Source of the DNA: Hymenobacter mellowenesis
GTDB taxonomy: Bacteria; Bacteroidota; Bacteroidia; Cytophagales; Hymenobacteraceae
Direction of reading: 5' to 3'
Assembly: GCF_030581005.1 (NCBI RefSeq)
Contig: NZ_JAUQSX010000001.1
Coordinates: forward strand, 496,001 to 560,000
Length of the DNA: 64,000 bases
Shown: positions 34,823 through 44,435 of the stretch, piece after piece
How positions within the stretch are numbered: the first letter of the stretch is position 1
Layout: every line of letters begins with the position of its first letter
Notes under the pieces: model-generated
Seen by the model: only the letters and a program-made list of their open reading frames with translations
What the model was told of the DNA's origin: nothing
The model's database searches: none
Program-made: the position numbers and the translations under genes

Positions 34823-35158
34823 GAGCGAGTTCGTATATAATTTAATCGATAATTTTCTAAAGAAAGGCGAGATGAACAAGAAAGGCTTTTCTACTAAAAA
34901 ACCCTAATCATTACCAATATGAAGCTTTTATTTGATAACAACAACAAATTTAATGAATGGAATTTTTCTAATTTAAAAGAAAATATATGTTCATGCCAAA
35001 ACCAGGTATAGTGCAAAACATAAACACATCGTATCGGTTCTGCTAAATGGAACAACCGGGCGGGCCGCACAAAACCTCACCTACGATTTTGGAGTTGAAA
35101 TCAGATTCTTTCGACATCAAACAACTACCCGGCTATTAGCCGGTTTTCTCCCCTTTTT
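34823..35158. other. AT-rich divergent promoter region
   Basis: A 336-base gap between the divergent TPR and aldo/keto reductase genes, strongly AT-rich from 34830 to 35010. It must contain both promoters; no exact TAnnTTTG box was identified. Confidence 0.5.
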
Positions 35159-36139
35159 ATGGAATACACCCGTTTGGGCAATACCGGCCTGCAGGTTTCG
35201 CGCATCTGTCTGGGCACCATGACCTATGGCACGCCCACCGAGCGCTGGCCCTGGGCCTTGAAAGAAGACCAAAGCCGTCCCTTCATTCAGAAGGCGCTGG
35301 AGCTGGGCATCAATTTTTTCGACACGGCCGACGTGTATAGCAACGGCGCCAGCGAGGAAGTGGTGGGCCGGGCCCTACGCGACTTCGCCAAGCGCGACGA
35401 GGTGGTGCTGGCCACCAAAGTATTCAACGCCATGGGCCCCGGCCCGAATGACAAGGGCCTCTCGCGCAAGCACATCATGAGCGCCATCGATGCCAGCCTG
35501 AAGCGGTTGGGCACCGATTACGTGGACCTGTACCAGATTCATCGTTGGGACTACCATACGCCCATTGAGGAGACGCTGGAGGCACTGCACGACGTAGTGA
35601 AGGCCGGCAAGGCGCGCTATATCGGGGCGTCGTCGATGTTTGCTTGGCAGTTTGCGCAGGCTCTTTATTTGGCTGATAAGCACAACTGGACGCGCTTCGT
35701 GAGCATGCAGCCGCACTACAATCTGGTGTACCGCGAGGAGGAGCGCGAAATGCTGCCGCTGTGCGAGGACCAGAAAATAGGTGTCATTCCGTGGTCGCCG
35801 CTGGCGCGGGGGCTGCTCACGGGTGGCCGTGGCAAGGAGCGCAACGAAACCGAGCGCGCCAAAACCGACGCTTTCGGCAAAAGCCTCTACGGCCGCGACG
35901 ACGACTTCGCGGTGGCCGACCGCGTGACGGAAATTGCCCAGGAACACGGCCTGCCCAACGCCCAGATTGCCCTGGCCTGGATGCTAAGCAAACCGGCCAT
36001 CACAGCACCCATCGTGGGCGCCAGCAAGCCGGGTCACCTCGAAGACGCCGTGGCGGCGGTGGATGTGAAGCTCAGCGCGGAGGAAATCAAGCGGCTAGAG
36101 GAGCCATATCAGCCGCACCCGGTGCTGGGGTTTTCGTAG
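35159..36139 (+). CDS. Aldo/keto reductase
   Basis: A 326-residue NADPH-dependent oxidoreductase of the AKR superfamily (TIM barrel, cytoplasmic). The catalytic tetrad is present: Asp55 and Tyr60 in FDTADVYS, Lys87 in ATKVF, and His128 in QIHRWD. A C-terminal cofactor-binding stretch (PIVGASKPGHLEDA) is also present. The sequence is closest in style to the YajO/Tas-like branch, which acts on aldehydes or ketones; substrate unknown. It is a single gene with its own ATG, followed by a long inverted repeat and a convergent amylase gene. Confidence 0.93.
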   Translation: MEYTRLGNTGLQVSRICLGTMTYGTPTERWPWALKEDQSRPFIQKALELGINFFDTADVYSNGASEEVVGRALRDFAKRDEVVLATKVFNAMGPGPNDKGLSRKHIMSAIDASLKRLGTDYVDLYQIHRWDYHTPIEETLEALHDVVKAGKARYIGASSMFAWQFAQALYLADKHNWTRFVSMQPHYNLVYREEEREMLPLCEDQKIGVIPWSPLARGLLTGGRGKERNETERAKTDAFGKSLYGRDDDFAVADRVTEIAQEHGLPNAQIALAWMLSKPAITAPIVGASKPGHLEDAVAAVDVKLSAEEIKRLEEPYQPHPVLGFS

Positions 36140-36151
36140 AAATTAGATACG

Positions 36152-36268
36152 GAACAAACAGAACGGTCCTGCTGAGCGTAGCCGAAGCATTTTTACCGCG
36201 AGAGTAGATGGATTACTCCTGCGGTAGAGATGCTTCGTCTGCGCTCAGCAGGACCGTTCTGTTTGTTC
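36152..36268. repeat. Long inverted repeat (palindrome family A, copy 2)
   Basis: Two 48-base arms (36152-36199 and 36221-36268) with four mismatches and a 21-base loop. The inner part (ctgagcg-agccgaagcat-ttaccgc) matches the copy at 4113-4212; the outer ends gaacaaacagaacgg are specific to this copy. It lies between convergent genes, 22 bases from one stop and 21 from the other. Confidence 0.95.
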
Positions 36269-36289
36269 TCTAATGACTCTGGAAGTTCC

Positions 36290-37708
36290 TTACTTCTTCA
36301 GCACCAGATAGCCGTAGGCCGGCAGCGAGATGGTGGCGCCCACGGCGTAGGTGCCGCCTTGCAGGGCGTTGGTCCAACTCGTGTTGGCCAGGGCGGCGGG
36401 CACGGTGAAGGTCTGCACCGAATTGCGCACGTTGGCCAGCACGAAGGCCTGCTCGGAGCCGGCGGTTTTGGTGAAGGCGCACACGTTGGCGGTGCTGTAG
36501 GCGGTGGGCGTGCCGGAGCGCAGGGCCGGGCTGGCGGCGCGGGCAGCCATGAGCTGCTGGTAGGCGCGCTTCACGTCAGGGTTCACGCCCCACTGCACTT
36601 TCACGGAGGTGAAGGGGAACGGAATTTTTGCCGTCATGCCGGCTTCCTGGCCGTTGTAAATCATGGGCACGCCCTTGTAGAGGGCCGTTATCACGAAGGC
36701 CGACATGGCCCCCGCCTTGCCACCGAACTGCGTGACCGGCGTACCGTCAGAGTCGTTCGCGTCGTGGTTGGTGATGTAGCGCACCACTTGCTGCGTGCCC
36801 GTGGCGCCCACGTATTCGCTGGCATTGAGGGCGTCGAAGTTGGTGGCCGGGCCGTTGCTGATGTACACGCCGCGGATGCCGCCGTAGAAATTGAAGCCAA
36901 AGTTGTAGTCGAAGCCCGAGGCGAAGTTGGCGCTGCGGGTGGCTTCGGCCAGCAGGAGCAGCTTGTGCGTCTTCACATTGCGCAGCGTGTCGATGGCCTG
37001 CTTCCAGAAGTCGTTGGGCTGGAAGTCGGCGTAGTCGAAGCGGAAACCGTCCACGTTGGCCGTGAACACCCACGACTTGATGGCCGAAATCATCTCGGCC
37101 CGCAGGTAAGCGTTGGTGAAATCGAGCTGAGCCACGTCGTTGTAGGTTGTGCCGTTGTTGGACACGGCCGCGATGTTGCCGGCCGCGTTAGCCTTATACC
37201 AGTCCGGATGGGCGGTTATCCAGGGATTGTCCCAGCTGGTGTGGTTGGCCACCCAGTCCAGCATCACGGCCATGCCGCGGGCGTGGGCCGCGTCCACCAG
37301 CGTGCGCAGGTCGGCGAGGGTGCCGAATTCGGCGTTCACGGCGCGGTAGTCCTTCACGGCGTAGGGCGAGTTATACGACGGATACGAACCCACCGCCTGT
37401 CCCACCGGGTATATCGGCATCAGGTACAGCACGTTCGTTCCCACGGCCTTGATGGAATCGAGCCGGGCCAGTACGCCGGCAAAATTGCCAGCTTGGCTAA
37501 AAGCCCGCATGTTGACCTGATAAATCACCGCATCCTCGCGGTTGGGCACCCCGGCGAAGGGCGTGCCGTACTGCGGCGGCGTGGGCGTGGAGGTGATGGG
37601 CGGCGTGACGGGGACGGGCGGCGTCGTGTCCTTGTTGCAGGCCGACATCAGGCCCACGGCAGCCAACAGCACCAGCGTATTCGCGCGTAAAATGTGGAAA
37701 ACAGACAT
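36290..37708 (-). CDS. GH13 alpha-amylase family lipoprotein
   Basis: A 472-residue glycoside hydrolase cleaving alpha-glucans. The signal ends in a lipobox (MSAC, Cys24), so it is membrane-anchored, followed by a Pro/Thr-rich linker. The GH13 barrel carries the catalytic triad: nucleophile Asp225 in GFRFDYADF, acid/base Glu255 in LLLAEAT, and Asp316 in NHDAND; DWVANHTS is conserved region I. A short all-beta C domain ends the protein. An upstream in-frame ATG would add 95 residues overlapping the GH97 gene and was rejected. The GH97 gene ends only 44 bases upstream on the same strand, so the two are probably one transcript for starch or maltodextrin degradation. Confidence 0.92.
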   Translation of the reverse strand: MSVFHILRANTLVLLAAVGLMSACNKDTTPPVPVTPPITSTPTPPQYGTPFAGVPNREDAVIYQVNMRAFSQAGNFAGVLARLDSIKAVGTNVLYLMPIYPVGQAVGSYPSYNSPYAVKDYRAVNAEFGTLADLRTLVDAAHARGMAVMLDWVANHTSWDNPWITAHPDWYKANAAGNIAAVSNNGTTYNDVAQLDFTNAYLRAEMISAIKSWVFTANVDGFRFDYADFQPNDFWKQAIDTLRNVKTHKLLLLAEATRSANFASGFDYNFGFNFYGGIRGVYISNGPATNFDALNASEYVGATGTQQVVRYITNHDANDSDGTPVTQFGGKAGAMSAFVITALYKGVPMIYNGQEAGMTAKIPFPFTSVKVQWGVNPDVKRAYQQLMAARAASPALRSGTPTAYSTANVCAFTKTAGSEQAFVLANVRNSVQTFTVPAALANTSWTNALQGGTYAVGATISLPAYGYLVLKK

Positions 37709-37752
37709 TTCGAAAAGATTAGATAAGCGGGGATGAATGAGCGGGCGGAGAA

Positions 37753-39873
37753 TTATTTCCGGACCGGTTTGAAGCTGACGGCCGCGCCGCCACCCGGCGC
37801 CAGTTGCAGCCGAAGCGCCGATTTGCTGGTTACCACCTGCTTGGTGATGCGGTAGGCCATGGGGTTTTTCTGCCAGTCGGCGCCCGGGCCGTCGGCGTAA
37901 ATAATGGCCTCGTAACGCTGGCCGGGCGTTAAAAAGTCCAGCTTGATGGGCTGCTGGCGGGCATTTTCGTCGGTGATGCTGCCGAGGTACCACTCGTCCC
38001 GGCCCTTAGCCCGGCGCACGGTGGTGAGGTAGTCGCCGGGTTCGGCGGCTAGGATGCGGGTATCGTCCCAGTCCACGGCCACGTCTTCGATGAACTGGAA
38101 GGCGTCGAGGTGCTGGTTGTAGGCTTCGGGCAGGTCGGCGGCCATTTGCAGGGGCGAGTACATGGTCACGTACAGGGCCAGTTGCTTGGCCAGGGTGGTG
38201 TGCACCTGCTTGCCCTGGTTGCGGGCGGGGTTCCAGTCGTCGAGCTTGATTTGAAAGATGCCAGGCGTGTAGTCCATCGGGCCGCCCATGAGGCGGGTGA
38301 AGGGCAGAATGGTTTCGTGCTCGGGCGGGTTGCCGCTGCTCCAAGCGTTAAACTCGTTGCCGCGGGCGGCCTCGTTGGCCAGCCAGTTGGGGTAGGTGCG
38401 ATGCAGGCCGGTGGGCCGCACGGCCTCGTGCATGTCGACCATGATGCGGCTGTCGGCCGTGAGTTGGGCGGTGTGCACGTAGTGGTTCACCATCCACTGC
38501 CCGTCGTGGTGCTCGCCGCGCGGGATGATGCGGCCCACGTAGCCGGTTTTCACGGCGTCGTAGCCGTGCTGCTTCATAAAGCGGTAGGCGGCATCCTGGC
38601 GCCGCTCGTAGTTGGTGACGGAGCTGCTGGTTTCGTGGTGCATGATGAGCTTAACGCCCTTGCTGGCGGCGTAGCGCTGCAGCTCGTCCACGTCGAAATC
38701 GGGGTAGGGCGTCACGAAGTCGAACACCTCCTCCTTCCAGTTATTGGCCCAGTCCTCCCAGCCCACGTTCCAGCCTTCCACCAGCACGCCAGGGATGTGG
38801 TGCGCGGCCGCGAAGTCGATGTAGCGCTTCACGTTGGCGGTGTTGGCGCCGTGGTGGCCGTTGTTTTTCAGGGCGTTCCAGTTGGTGCCGGCCAGCTTGA
38901 TGTTGCTGGTGTCGGCGTAGTTCCAGCTGGCGCGGTTCACGTGCATCTCCCACCACACACCCACAAATTTCTGGGGCTGAATCCAGCCGGTTTCGGCTAC
39001 TTTGCTGGGCTCGTTCAGGTTCAGAATGAGCTTGCTGGCCAGCACGGCCGGGGCGTTGTCGGCCACCACGATGGTGCGCCAGGGCGTGTGCTCCGGCGCC
39101 TGCAGATAGGCCTTGGCGCCGGTGCCGGTGGCATCGGGCACGAGTTGGCTGCTGAGGCTGAAGGTCTTGGTGTCCACGTTTAGAAACAGGGCCGGGTAGT
39201 TCACCAGCGCCGCCTCGTGAATATTGATGTACAGTCCGTTATCAGCTTTCAGCATCAGCGGCGTTTGCACCCGCTTGGGGTCAGACTTCAGCTGAATGGC
39301 CTCGATGGGCGTGGTATTCACCTCGCTCAGACGGCTGGTGGTGTAGGCGTACTCGTTGGAGTCGTAGTCGCCCGGAATCCAGAAGGCCTTGTGGTTGGCC
39401 GGCAGGTTGAACTCGGTGTGCTCGTCCTGCACCGTGAAGTACTGCAGGCGCGGCTGCCGCGGAAACTCGTAGCGGAAGCCCACGCCATCGGCAAACACGC
39501 GGAACACCACGTCCAGCGTCCGGCCCGGGGCGGCCGGCTGGCGCAGGTGCACCGTGAGCTGCTGGTAGTGGTTGCGGATGGTTTTCACCTCGCCCCACAC
39601 CGGCGTCCAGGTTTCGTCTACGTCCTTTGTTTCGCTGCCCGCCAGCACCAGCGGGCCGTCAAAGCCCTTGCCGTCGGCAAAGCTCAAACCCAGCCGCGAG
39701 GGCTGCACCACCGTTTTGGCGCCGTAGGCCACGGCGTAGGCGGGGCGGCCGTCGGCGCCCAGCGCCACCGTCAGGCTGACTTTTTCGAGATGGGCACTCA
39801 GAGGCGTCGTAGTTTGGGCGCTGGCGCGGAATCCGGCCGGGAGCAGGCAAATTGCCAGCAGAATTTTTCTCAT
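37753..39873 (-). CDS. susB: GH97 alpha-glucosidase (SusB-like)
   Basis: A 706-residue periplasmic enzyme with a Sec signal peptide (cleavage near ASA-Q), an N-terminal GH97 beta-sandwich and a central TIM barrel. Glutamates in the positions used by the inverting, Ca2+-dependent SusB class are visible: Glu366 (EGWN), Glu483 (HEAVRPTG), Glu507 (NEFNAW) and Glu520 (HETILPF). The HEAVRPTGLHRTYPN and GGPMDYTPG blocks are GH97 signatures. Retaining GH97 members use Asp instead, so an inverting alpha-glucosidase acting on maltooligosaccharides is expected. The start MRKILLA gives the proper signal peptide. It precedes the GH13 gene by 44 bases, forming a likely two-gene operon; the SusR-like gene lies 2.7 kb upstream. 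Confidence 0.93.
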   Translation of the reverse strand: MRKILLAICLLPAGFRASAQTTTPLSAHLEKVSLTVALGADGRPAYAVAYGAKTVVQPSRLGLSFADGKGFDGPLVLAGSETKDVDETWTPVWGEVKTIRNHYQQLTVHLRQPAAPGRTLDVVFRVFADGVGFRYEFPRQPRLQYFTVQDEHTEFNLPANHKAFWIPGDYDSNEYAYTTSRLSEVNTTPIEAIQLKSDPKRVQTPLMLKADNGLYINIHEAALVNYPALFLNVDTKTFSLSSQLVPDATGTGAKAYLQAPEHTPWRTIVVADNAPAVLASKLILNLNEPSKVAETGWIQPQKFVGVWWEMHVNRASWNYADTSNIKLAGTNWNALKNNGHHGANTANVKRYIDFAAAHHIPGVLVEGWNVGWEDWANNWKEEVFDFVTPYPDFDVDELQRYAASKGVKLIMHHETSSSVTNYERRQDAAYRFMKQHGYDAVKTGYVGRIIPRGEHHDGQWMVNHYVHTAQLTADSRIMVDMHEAVRPTGLHRTYPNWLANEAARGNEFNAWSSGNPPEHETILPFTRLMGGPMDYTPGIFQIKLDDWNPARNQGKQVHTTLAKQLALYVTMYSPLQMAADLPEAYNQHLDAFQFIEDVAVDWDDTRILAAEPGDYLTTVRRAKGRDEWYLGSITDENARQQPIKLDFLTPGQRYEAIIYADGPGADWQKNPMAYRITKQVVTSKSALRLQLAPGGGAAVSFKPVRK

Positions 39874-40019
39874 AAGGTAAATATCGGGCAGCACCAAAGC
39901 CTATGTTGGCAGAAGGGGCACCTAAGGGTTGGTTATCTAAAATAAGCGGTTTAAATTATTGAACGATGGCACGGAGCGCTCCCCGCGCCATCGTTTGCTA
40001 TGGAGAATAAAATCTGTTA

Positions 40020-42242
40020 TTACCGCCGCACTTCCACCCGGCGGCTGCTTACACCGGCGGCCGTTTGCAGACGCAGCATATACACGCCATTGGCTACATC
40101 AGCCAGTCCAAACGTGAAGCTGCTGCCCGTGCCTATTTGCTCAGCCACTACCTGGCCCAGCATATTGAGCAGTGTGGCACGCACAGTGCCTGCAGGCCCG
40201 GCCAGCCCACCCAGCTGCACCGTGAACTGGTCGGTGGCGGGGTTGGGATACACCGCTACTTCGGGCGCAACGGCCGATTTAGTGGTGGCCAGCGCCGTGG
40301 CTACCGGCGCAAATGCCACGCCCCGGAACGAGGTATTGGCCGCCAGCGGCACGAAAGGCGCGGGCAGCGTGGTCGTGCTGGGCGCCGCGTTGTAGCCGGC
40401 CTGGTCGGTCACGGAATAAAGTCCTCCCCCACCGCTGGCAATCAGCTGCACCGCCGTGCCCACGCGCTGGCCGGTGAGGCCGCGCAGCAGCGCCGTGGAA
40501 GAGCCGCCGATGGTGCCGTTCAGCGTCCAGGTGCTGCCCACCAGGCTCCACTTCTGGATGCCGCCGGTGCTGGCGTCGTCGGTCACGTACACCACGTCGA
40601 GGCCCGGCACAGTGCTGCTTGGGTCGGCGAAATAGAAACCGTAGGGGCTGGGGCCGCTGGCCGTGGGGAAGCCCGGCAGCAGCGTCACGGCCGCGCCGGC
40701 CGTCGTGGGAAGGCCGGTGCCAATCTGGTTCAGGCCGTAGTTGGAATTGGCGGCCGAGGTGGCGTAGAGGTTGCCGTCGGCAATACCCAGAATACGAAAG
40801 TTCACCACCGTGCCGCCGCTCAGCGCCGTGGTGGTGCCGGTGTTGCCGAAGGGCACGTAGCGGATGCCGCTGTTGCCGCCCGACACGTAGAACGCGCTGC
40901 CGTCGGTGCTTACCGCCGTGCGGATGTTGGAGCCCGAAAAGGCGTCGTTGATTCGGGTGTTGGTGTCCACGCTGCCATCGGCGCTGATGCGCGCCACCAG
41001 ACGGTTGTTGGTGGTGCCGCTGTTGGTGCTCGTCACGATGCCGGCGGTGCCGGGCACGGCGTTGTAGCCAGTCAGCAGCAGGTAGCGGCCGTCGGCCGTG
41101 CGGGTGATGTTGTCGGAAGTGGCGGTACCGCTGTTGGTGAAGGCCCGCACGGTGCCGTTGTCGGCCGTGGGCAGGGCAATGCTGCGCACCAGCGTGCCGC
41201 TTAGCGTGTACTCGTCCACAAACTCGGGCGTGGCGGCCGTGGTGAGCGTGGCCGAGCCGTCGCCCACCCGCACCGTGGCGATGTTGCCCGGTGTGAAGGC
41301 CGTGGCATTGGTCGGCGATGAAACCTGCTGATAAGCAACCTGCTGCAGGGCCACTGCCTGGGTGGGCGTAATGCCCAGGTCGGCCGCCGCCTGCTCGGTG
41401 GCGCCCAAGGTGCGCGGGTCCACATTCGTGAGCTGATAAAACAGCACCAGCGCGCTCAAATAGCTGCCCGTAATGCTGGGGTGCACGTAGTCCACGTTCC
41501 AAAGGTTTACCTTGGTGGGGTCGGGCGAGTACGGATTGCGGGTAGCCACGCCATTTGTGATGGCGCGCAGCCAAGCATCACCCACCGAGGCCACGGCCGC
41601 AAAACGGCGATTAGAAGCGAATTCCTGATAATAGCCCTTGTGCAGGTCGGCCGTCATTGTATCGATGGGGAAACCCGTGTAAGGCTGGCCGGTGGGATAG
41701 GTGAAATCGGGGCGGCCCCAGGTTTCGTAGAGGTACACCTGCGCGGCGGGGCTGGCCGTGTGGATGGCCTGCTCCAGCAGGTCGGCGTAGCTGTAAAACA
41801 GGGCGCGGTTGCCACCGCGGGCGTTGGGCACGGGCCGGGTGCTCTGCTCCTGCAGCACCACCTTGTCCCAGCCCGGCTGCGCTATGACCGACAGCGCGCT
41901 GGTGTAATGAAACTGCAGCGACTTGCCGCTCACGGCCTCGGTCTGCACGTTATAGTTCAGGCCGGCCTGCACCGTGAACTTCTTAAAGATGCCAGGCACG
42001 CCGCCAAAAGCGGGCGTCATGCCGGCGTCGTGGGCACGCGGGTCGCCGGCGGGCAGGTTATAATTAAGGTCCGTGACGGCCCCGGAATTGTAGTAGAGCA
42101 CCGGCGTGTATTGGCCGTGCGTGAAGCTGTTGCCCACAAACAGCACACGGGTTTGGGCGTGCGCCGTGGTGGTCAGGCCGAGCGCGGCTACGGCCAGCCC
42201 CAGCAGGCGCCAGGCGCCCCGAGGGGTAAAAGATGTTAACAT
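40020..42242 (-). CDS. SGNH-hydrolase-like protein with T9SS sorting domain
   Basis: A 740-residue exported protein. Signal peptide to AHA-Q (about 29). The first domain (about 31-285) looks like an SGNH esterase: block I GNSF with Ser39 and a C-terminal DYVH block with Asp251 and His254 in the DxxH spacing. The region about 330-650 is beta-rich with repeated DGS/GTG turns, possibly a propeller. The C terminus is a type A sorting domain (VAVYPNPA to RRVEVRR). Thus it is probably a secreted or surface-bound esterase or carbohydrate deacetylase; the substrate is unknown. It lies between the SusB-like gene and the SusR-like regulator, all minus strand, but gaps of about 150 and 370 bases suggest its own promoter. 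Confidence 0.85.
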   Translation of the reverse strand: MLTSFTPRGAWRLLGLAVAALGLTTTAHAQTRVLFVGNSFTHGQYTPVLYYNSGAVTDLNYNLPAGDPRAHDAGMTPAFGGVPGIFKKFTVQAGLNYNVQTEAVSGKSLQFHYTSALSVIAQPGWDKVVLQEQSTRPVPNARGGNRALFYSYADLLEQAIHTASPAAQVYLYETWGRPDFTYPTGQPYTGFPIDTMTADLHKGYYQEFASNRRFAAVASVGDAWLRAITNGVATRNPYSPDPTKVNLWNVDYVHPSITGSYLSALVLFYQLTNVDPRTLGATEQAAADLGITPTQAVALQQVAYQQVSSPTNATAFTPGNIATVRVGDGSATLTTAATPEFVDEYTLSGTLVRSIALPTADNGTVRAFTNSGTATSDNITRTADGRYLLLTGYNAVPGTAGIVTSTNSGTTNNRLVARISADGSVDTNTRINDAFSGSNIRTAVSTDGSAFYVSGGNSGIRYVPFGNTGTTTALSGGTVVNFRILGIADGNLYATSAANSNYGLNQIGTGLPTTAGAAVTLLPGFPTASGPSPYGFYFADPSSTVPGLDVVYVTDDASTGGIQKWSLVGSTWTLNGTIGGSSTALLRGLTGQRVGTAVQLIASGGGGLYSVTDQAGYNAAPSTTTLPAPFVPLAANTSFRGVAFAPVATALATTKSAVAPEVAVYPNPATDQFTVQLGGLAGPAGTVRATLLNMLGQVVAEQIGTGSSFTFGLADVANGVYMLRLQTAAGVSSRRVEVRR

Positions 42243-42616
42243 AGGAAAAGGGAAAAGTGGGAATTGAAAAGGCCCTTGCATCCGCCGCGCCGCGCCAACT
42301 GAGCCGGGCCCAGCGCCGCGTTGTCGCAGTCGTTTTGGAGGAGAAAGTGACCAAAACTACCCCGCACCCCAGCCAGCCGGAATTTATCAAACCCAAGTAT
42401 GAAAAATATTAACCCTTTCTCAATTCAATAAACTGTTTTACAATATTTTAAGTATAAAATCTACACTCAAAGTATAGGATAAATATTGTCTGATTCAGCA
42501 CGAATCACCAACAAAAAAGGGACCGCAGCCCTTTTATTATCCCGATTCCCATGGGTTCTCCGGGCCTTGGCGCAGCCCAGCCAGCGCCGGTCTAAGGGGC
42601 CACTCACCTAGCTCCG
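42243..42616. other. AT-rich intergenic region with terminator
   Basis: About 370 bases. 42400-42510 is strongly AT-rich with two aagtata repeats and probably carries the promoter of the SGNH-T9SS gene. A short terminator of the SusR-like gene lies at 42513-42536. No gene seen. Confidence 0.5.
42513..42536 (-). terminator. Terminator of the SusR-like gene
   Basis: A 7-bp stem (aaaaggg / ccctttt) with loop accgcag and A/T tracts on both sides, about 80 bases past the stop. Confidence 0.7.
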
Positions 42617-44251
42617 CTACACGGCTTCGATGGCCAGAATGCGGGCTTCAAATTCTTCGTTGGGCACCAGCGAACGGTTCTTCACCCGGGTCTTGTAGGT
42701 GTAAATCGTGTTGATGGAATAGCCCAGCATGCGGCTGATTTGCTCGCTGTCATCGATACCCAGCCGGATGAGGGCGAAGATGCGGACCTCTGTGGTCAGG
42801 AGTTGGTCGTCGGCCAGCGTCAGGCGGTCCTCCTCCCGAAACAGGGTGTTGAACTGCGCAATGAAATTGGGAAACAGCCGCAGGAAAACCGTGTCGAAGC
42901 CCTTCAGCAGTTCGTTGCGCTCGGTCTTGATGTTGACGCCATCGACCAGCTTCTGCAGGCCGGCGTACTGCTTGCTGCTGAGCAGGGCTTCCACGCGCTT
43001 CTTGAGTGTTTCGAGCTTGTCGATGTACTGCGAGTTGTTGTGGAAGTAGTAGCCAATGTATTCTTCCTTAATCGTATTGGCTTCGTTGAGGCCGCTGTTG
43101 AGTTGGTGCAGCTCGTCGTTGCGGGCCTGTAGCTCCCGGTTAGCAGCGAAAATCAACTGGTCGGCCCGGCGCAGCTTGCGTAGCGCCCGCCAGCTCACCA
43201 CCGCGAAGGCGATGACCACGCCGGCCAGCAGCGTCATGACAATAGCGTAGGTTCTCAGCGACTTGCGCTGGTTCTCGATGATGTTGATTTTCTGCCCTTC
43301 GATGATGGACGAGACGTGGCTGATTTCAATCTGCCGCTGGCGGGCCTTGTAAAACGTGGCGTTTTCGCGGGCTTCCCTAATGAACGTGTAGGCGTTCTTG
43401 AGGTCGCCCTGCCGGTAGCAGTAGTCCGAAAGCTTGAAGATGGCCGTGGTTTCCTTGGTGGCCGTCTTCACGTCGGCAATGGCCGAAACAAGCAGCAGCT
43501 CAAAGGCTTTTTCGGGCTGGCCGGCCTGCTCGTAGAGGTAGGAAGTGGTGCTGGCGCTCACGGCCAGCTGGTGCAGCGTGAGACGCGGCAGCCGCAAAAT
43601 CTGGCGGTATACCGCCGCCGCCGCGGTCAAGTCGGCGTTTTTCAGCGCCCGGAATTCCTGCACTTCCAGGCACTCATAGGAACCCGGGCGGCAGAACTGC
43701 AGGGCCGTGTCGGCGTAGGCCAGGGCCTTGGCGTAGTAAGCCGGGCGGTAGGTTTGGTCCTGGTTGAAATTACCCAAGTCACTATAAGCCCGAGCTTTCA
43801 GGAAGTACAGGCTCTGCTTGTCAGGCAGCGTCAGGCGGCGCGCATTGATGCTGTCGAGCGTTTCAAACGTTTCCTTGAACAGGCCCGACGACAGCAGCAC
43901 GAAGGCCAGCTTGAGCTTGGCCACCTCCAGCTTCTCAGGGCTGCGGAGCTTCTTAGCCAACTGCCTGATTTTCTGACAATACACAAAGGCCGAATCGTAC
44001 TTAAAAGCCTTGTACTCATCGTAGATGCGAAGGGCCAAACCGAAGCGGGCATTGTCGTTGGCTTCCAAGGCAGCAAAATCGGCGGTGAGCACCGCAATGC
44101 GGTTCAGGCGTTGCCCGTCGTATTCTTTTTTGTGGGCCAGCGCCTGGTTCAGCTCCGTCAGCAGGCTGTCGGTTGTGCTGGCCTGCTCGCCCGCGCAGGC
44201 TAGCAAACTACTGAGCAGCAAACCGCAAATGATAAAAAACCTCTTCACCAA
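42617..44251 (-). CDS. SusR-like membrane transcription regulator (TPR plus DUF6377)
   Basis: A 544-residue one-component regulator. A signal/anchor ([19 protein letters not shown]) is followed by a periplasmic TPR-like helical region (about 25-320), one membrane helix (about 330-352, [18 protein letters not shown]), a short coiled-coil, and a cytoplasmic DUF6377 region with the [20 protein letters not shown] block. A LuxR-like helix-turn-helix lies near the C terminus (about 485-525, [20 protein letters not shown]). This layout matches SusR of Bacteroides, which senses maltodextrins and activates starch genes. Location next to GH97 and GH13 genes supports control of those genes, but no binding site was identified. 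Confidence 0.85.
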   Translation of the reverse strand: MVKRFFIICGLLLSSLLACAGEQASTTDSLLTELNQALAHKKEYDGQRLNRIAVLTADFAALEANDNARFGLALRIYDEYKAFKYDSAFVYCQKIRQLAKKLRSPEKLEVAKLKLAFVLLSSGLFKETFETLDSINARRLTLPDKQSLYFLKARAYSDLGNFNQDQTYRPAYYAKALAYADTALQFCRPGSYECLEVQEFRALKNADLTAAAAVYRQILRLPRLTLHQLAVSASTTSYLYEQAGQPEKAFELLLVSAIADVKTATKETTAIFKLSDYCYRQGDLKNAYTFIREARENATFYKARQRQIEISHVSSIIEGQKINIIENQRKSLRTYAIVMTLLAGVVIAFAVVSWRALRKLRRADQLIFAANRELQARNDELHQLNSGLNEANTIKEEYIGYYFHNNSQYIDKLETLKKRVEALLSSKQYAGLQKLVDGVNIKTERNELLKGFDTVFLRLFPNFIAQFNTLFREEDRLTLADDQLLTTEVRIFALIRLGIDDSEQISRMLGYSINTIYTYKTRVKNRSLVPNEEFEARILAIEAV

Positions 44252-44371
44252 ATAAAGCAGGCCGCTAACGGGGCCAACTCAAAAGTAAGGGTTTGCCGAA
44301 GTAGTTGGACGATGTAGCTGGACAATGACCGGCTGCCCGCCAGACCGCGCGCCAGCACGGCCCTTCGTCAT

Positions 44372-44428
44372 GCAGGACTCCAGCCCGTCATGTCTCGGCA
44401 AGCTCGATATGACGGGCTGGAGTCCTGC
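44372..44428. repeat. Inverted repeat with TCGGCAAGCTC loop (palindrome family C)
   Basis: Arms of 23 bases (44372-44394 and 44406-44428) with one mismatch and an 11-base loop tcggcaagctc. The loop and inner stem match the terminator at 2318-2354. It lies just after the stop of the efflux adaptor gene and may end that operon. Confidence 0.92.
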
Positions 44429-44435
44429 CTAACCG

